Source of the DNA: Acetobacter estunensis
Lineage (GTDB): Bacteria; Pseudomonadota; Alphaproteobacteria; Acetobacterales; Acetobacteraceae
NCBI RefSeq assembly: GCF_011516945.1
Contig: NZ_WOTH01000024.1
Location: forward strand, 1 to 41,625
Direction: 5' to 3'
Length of the DNA stretch: 41,625 nt
Shown here piece after piece: positions 41,605 through 41,625 of this stretch; positions within the stretch are counted from its first letter, which is position 1, and each line of letters opens with the position of its first letter. The position numbers and the translations under genes were made by a program. The notes under the pieces are model-generated. The model was given only the letters and a program-made list of their open reading frames with translations. It was not told the origin of the DNA and ran no database searches.

Positions 41605-41625
41605 TACCTGCGAGTGTCGCAGGTA
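41605..41625. repeat. Perfect 9-bp inverted repeat at the window edge
   Basis: TACCTGCGA (41605-41613) and TCGCAGGTA (41617-41625) flank GTG. It lies about 40 bp upstream of the point where the flavin oxidoreductase reading frame is lost. It may be an operator or the end of a mobile element continuing beyond the window; the window stops too early to tell. Confidence 0.5.

Overview
The window looks like accessory DNA of an acetic acid bacterium or close relative (Acetobacteraceae, Alphaproteobacteria). The reasons are the moderately high G+C, the alphaproteobacterial trb/tra conjugation order, a MucR-type regulator, and the style of the recombinase and insertion sequence. This placement is inference from protein character; no database was searched.

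Layout. (1) Positions 1-19818 are bounded by an 18-bp direct repeat (1-18 and 19801-19818, exactly 19,800 bp apart). The repeat is the 3' end of an initiator tRNA (tRNA-fMet) gene. The interval is best read as a genomic island integrated in that gene, with a tyrosine integrase (18431-19597) at its right end. Its left end is scarred: a fragment of a RecD2-like helicase gene is cut by an IS5-type element whose transposase is frameshifted. The main cargo is a Nit1C / nitrogen-starvation cluster (3490-10331): MSMEG_0572/Sll0783 protein, Nit6803 nitrilase, radical SAM enzyme, GNAT, AIR-synthase-like protein, glycosyltransferase, MSMEG_0570 protein and FAD oxidoreductase. It is preceded by a MocR-type regulator and followed by a propionyl/acetyl-CoA-synthetase-like ligase. 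Most genes of the run overlap by 1-13 bp, so they are probably one translationally coupled operon. The Nit1C cluster has been linked to growth on cyanide as nitrogen source. The rest of the island holds an SDR/LysR pair, an AEC transporter/LysR pair, a LysE exporter beside a frameshifted Lrp regulator, and a Fic AMP-transferase whose start codon sits inside a perfect 14-bp inverted repeat.

(2) From 19773 a second mobile unit begins. A large serine recombinase (19774-21438, minus) ends inside the tRNA-fMet fragment, so its last 14 residues are encoded by the antisense strand of the tRNA. Next come a small leader ORF, a heme-oxygenase-like diiron oxidase with a TetR regulator, and a nearly complete P-type (Trb) conjugation system: traG/virD4, a CopG-like gene, then trbB-C-D-E-J-L-F-G-I and a DUF2274 gene. 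A MucR/Ros regulator on the opposite strand splits the system. No relaxase gene is visible. The two transfer transcription units share a 37-bp upstream motif with TACGC boxes in 10-bp phase.

(3) From about 37450 to the end is cargo or a scar: a PNPOx-fold flavoprotein, a truncated DMT-family transporter, a stretch without genes, and a lower-G+C minus-strand operon of an old-yellow-enzyme-like oxidoreductase (5' end damaged) and two SDRs. The window ends exactly on a 9-bp inverted repeat.

Several transcriptional repressors sit beside possible operators that can be read from the sequence: MocR (TGTATG direct repeats), TetR (AAACGG-A-CCGTTT) and LysR (dyads).
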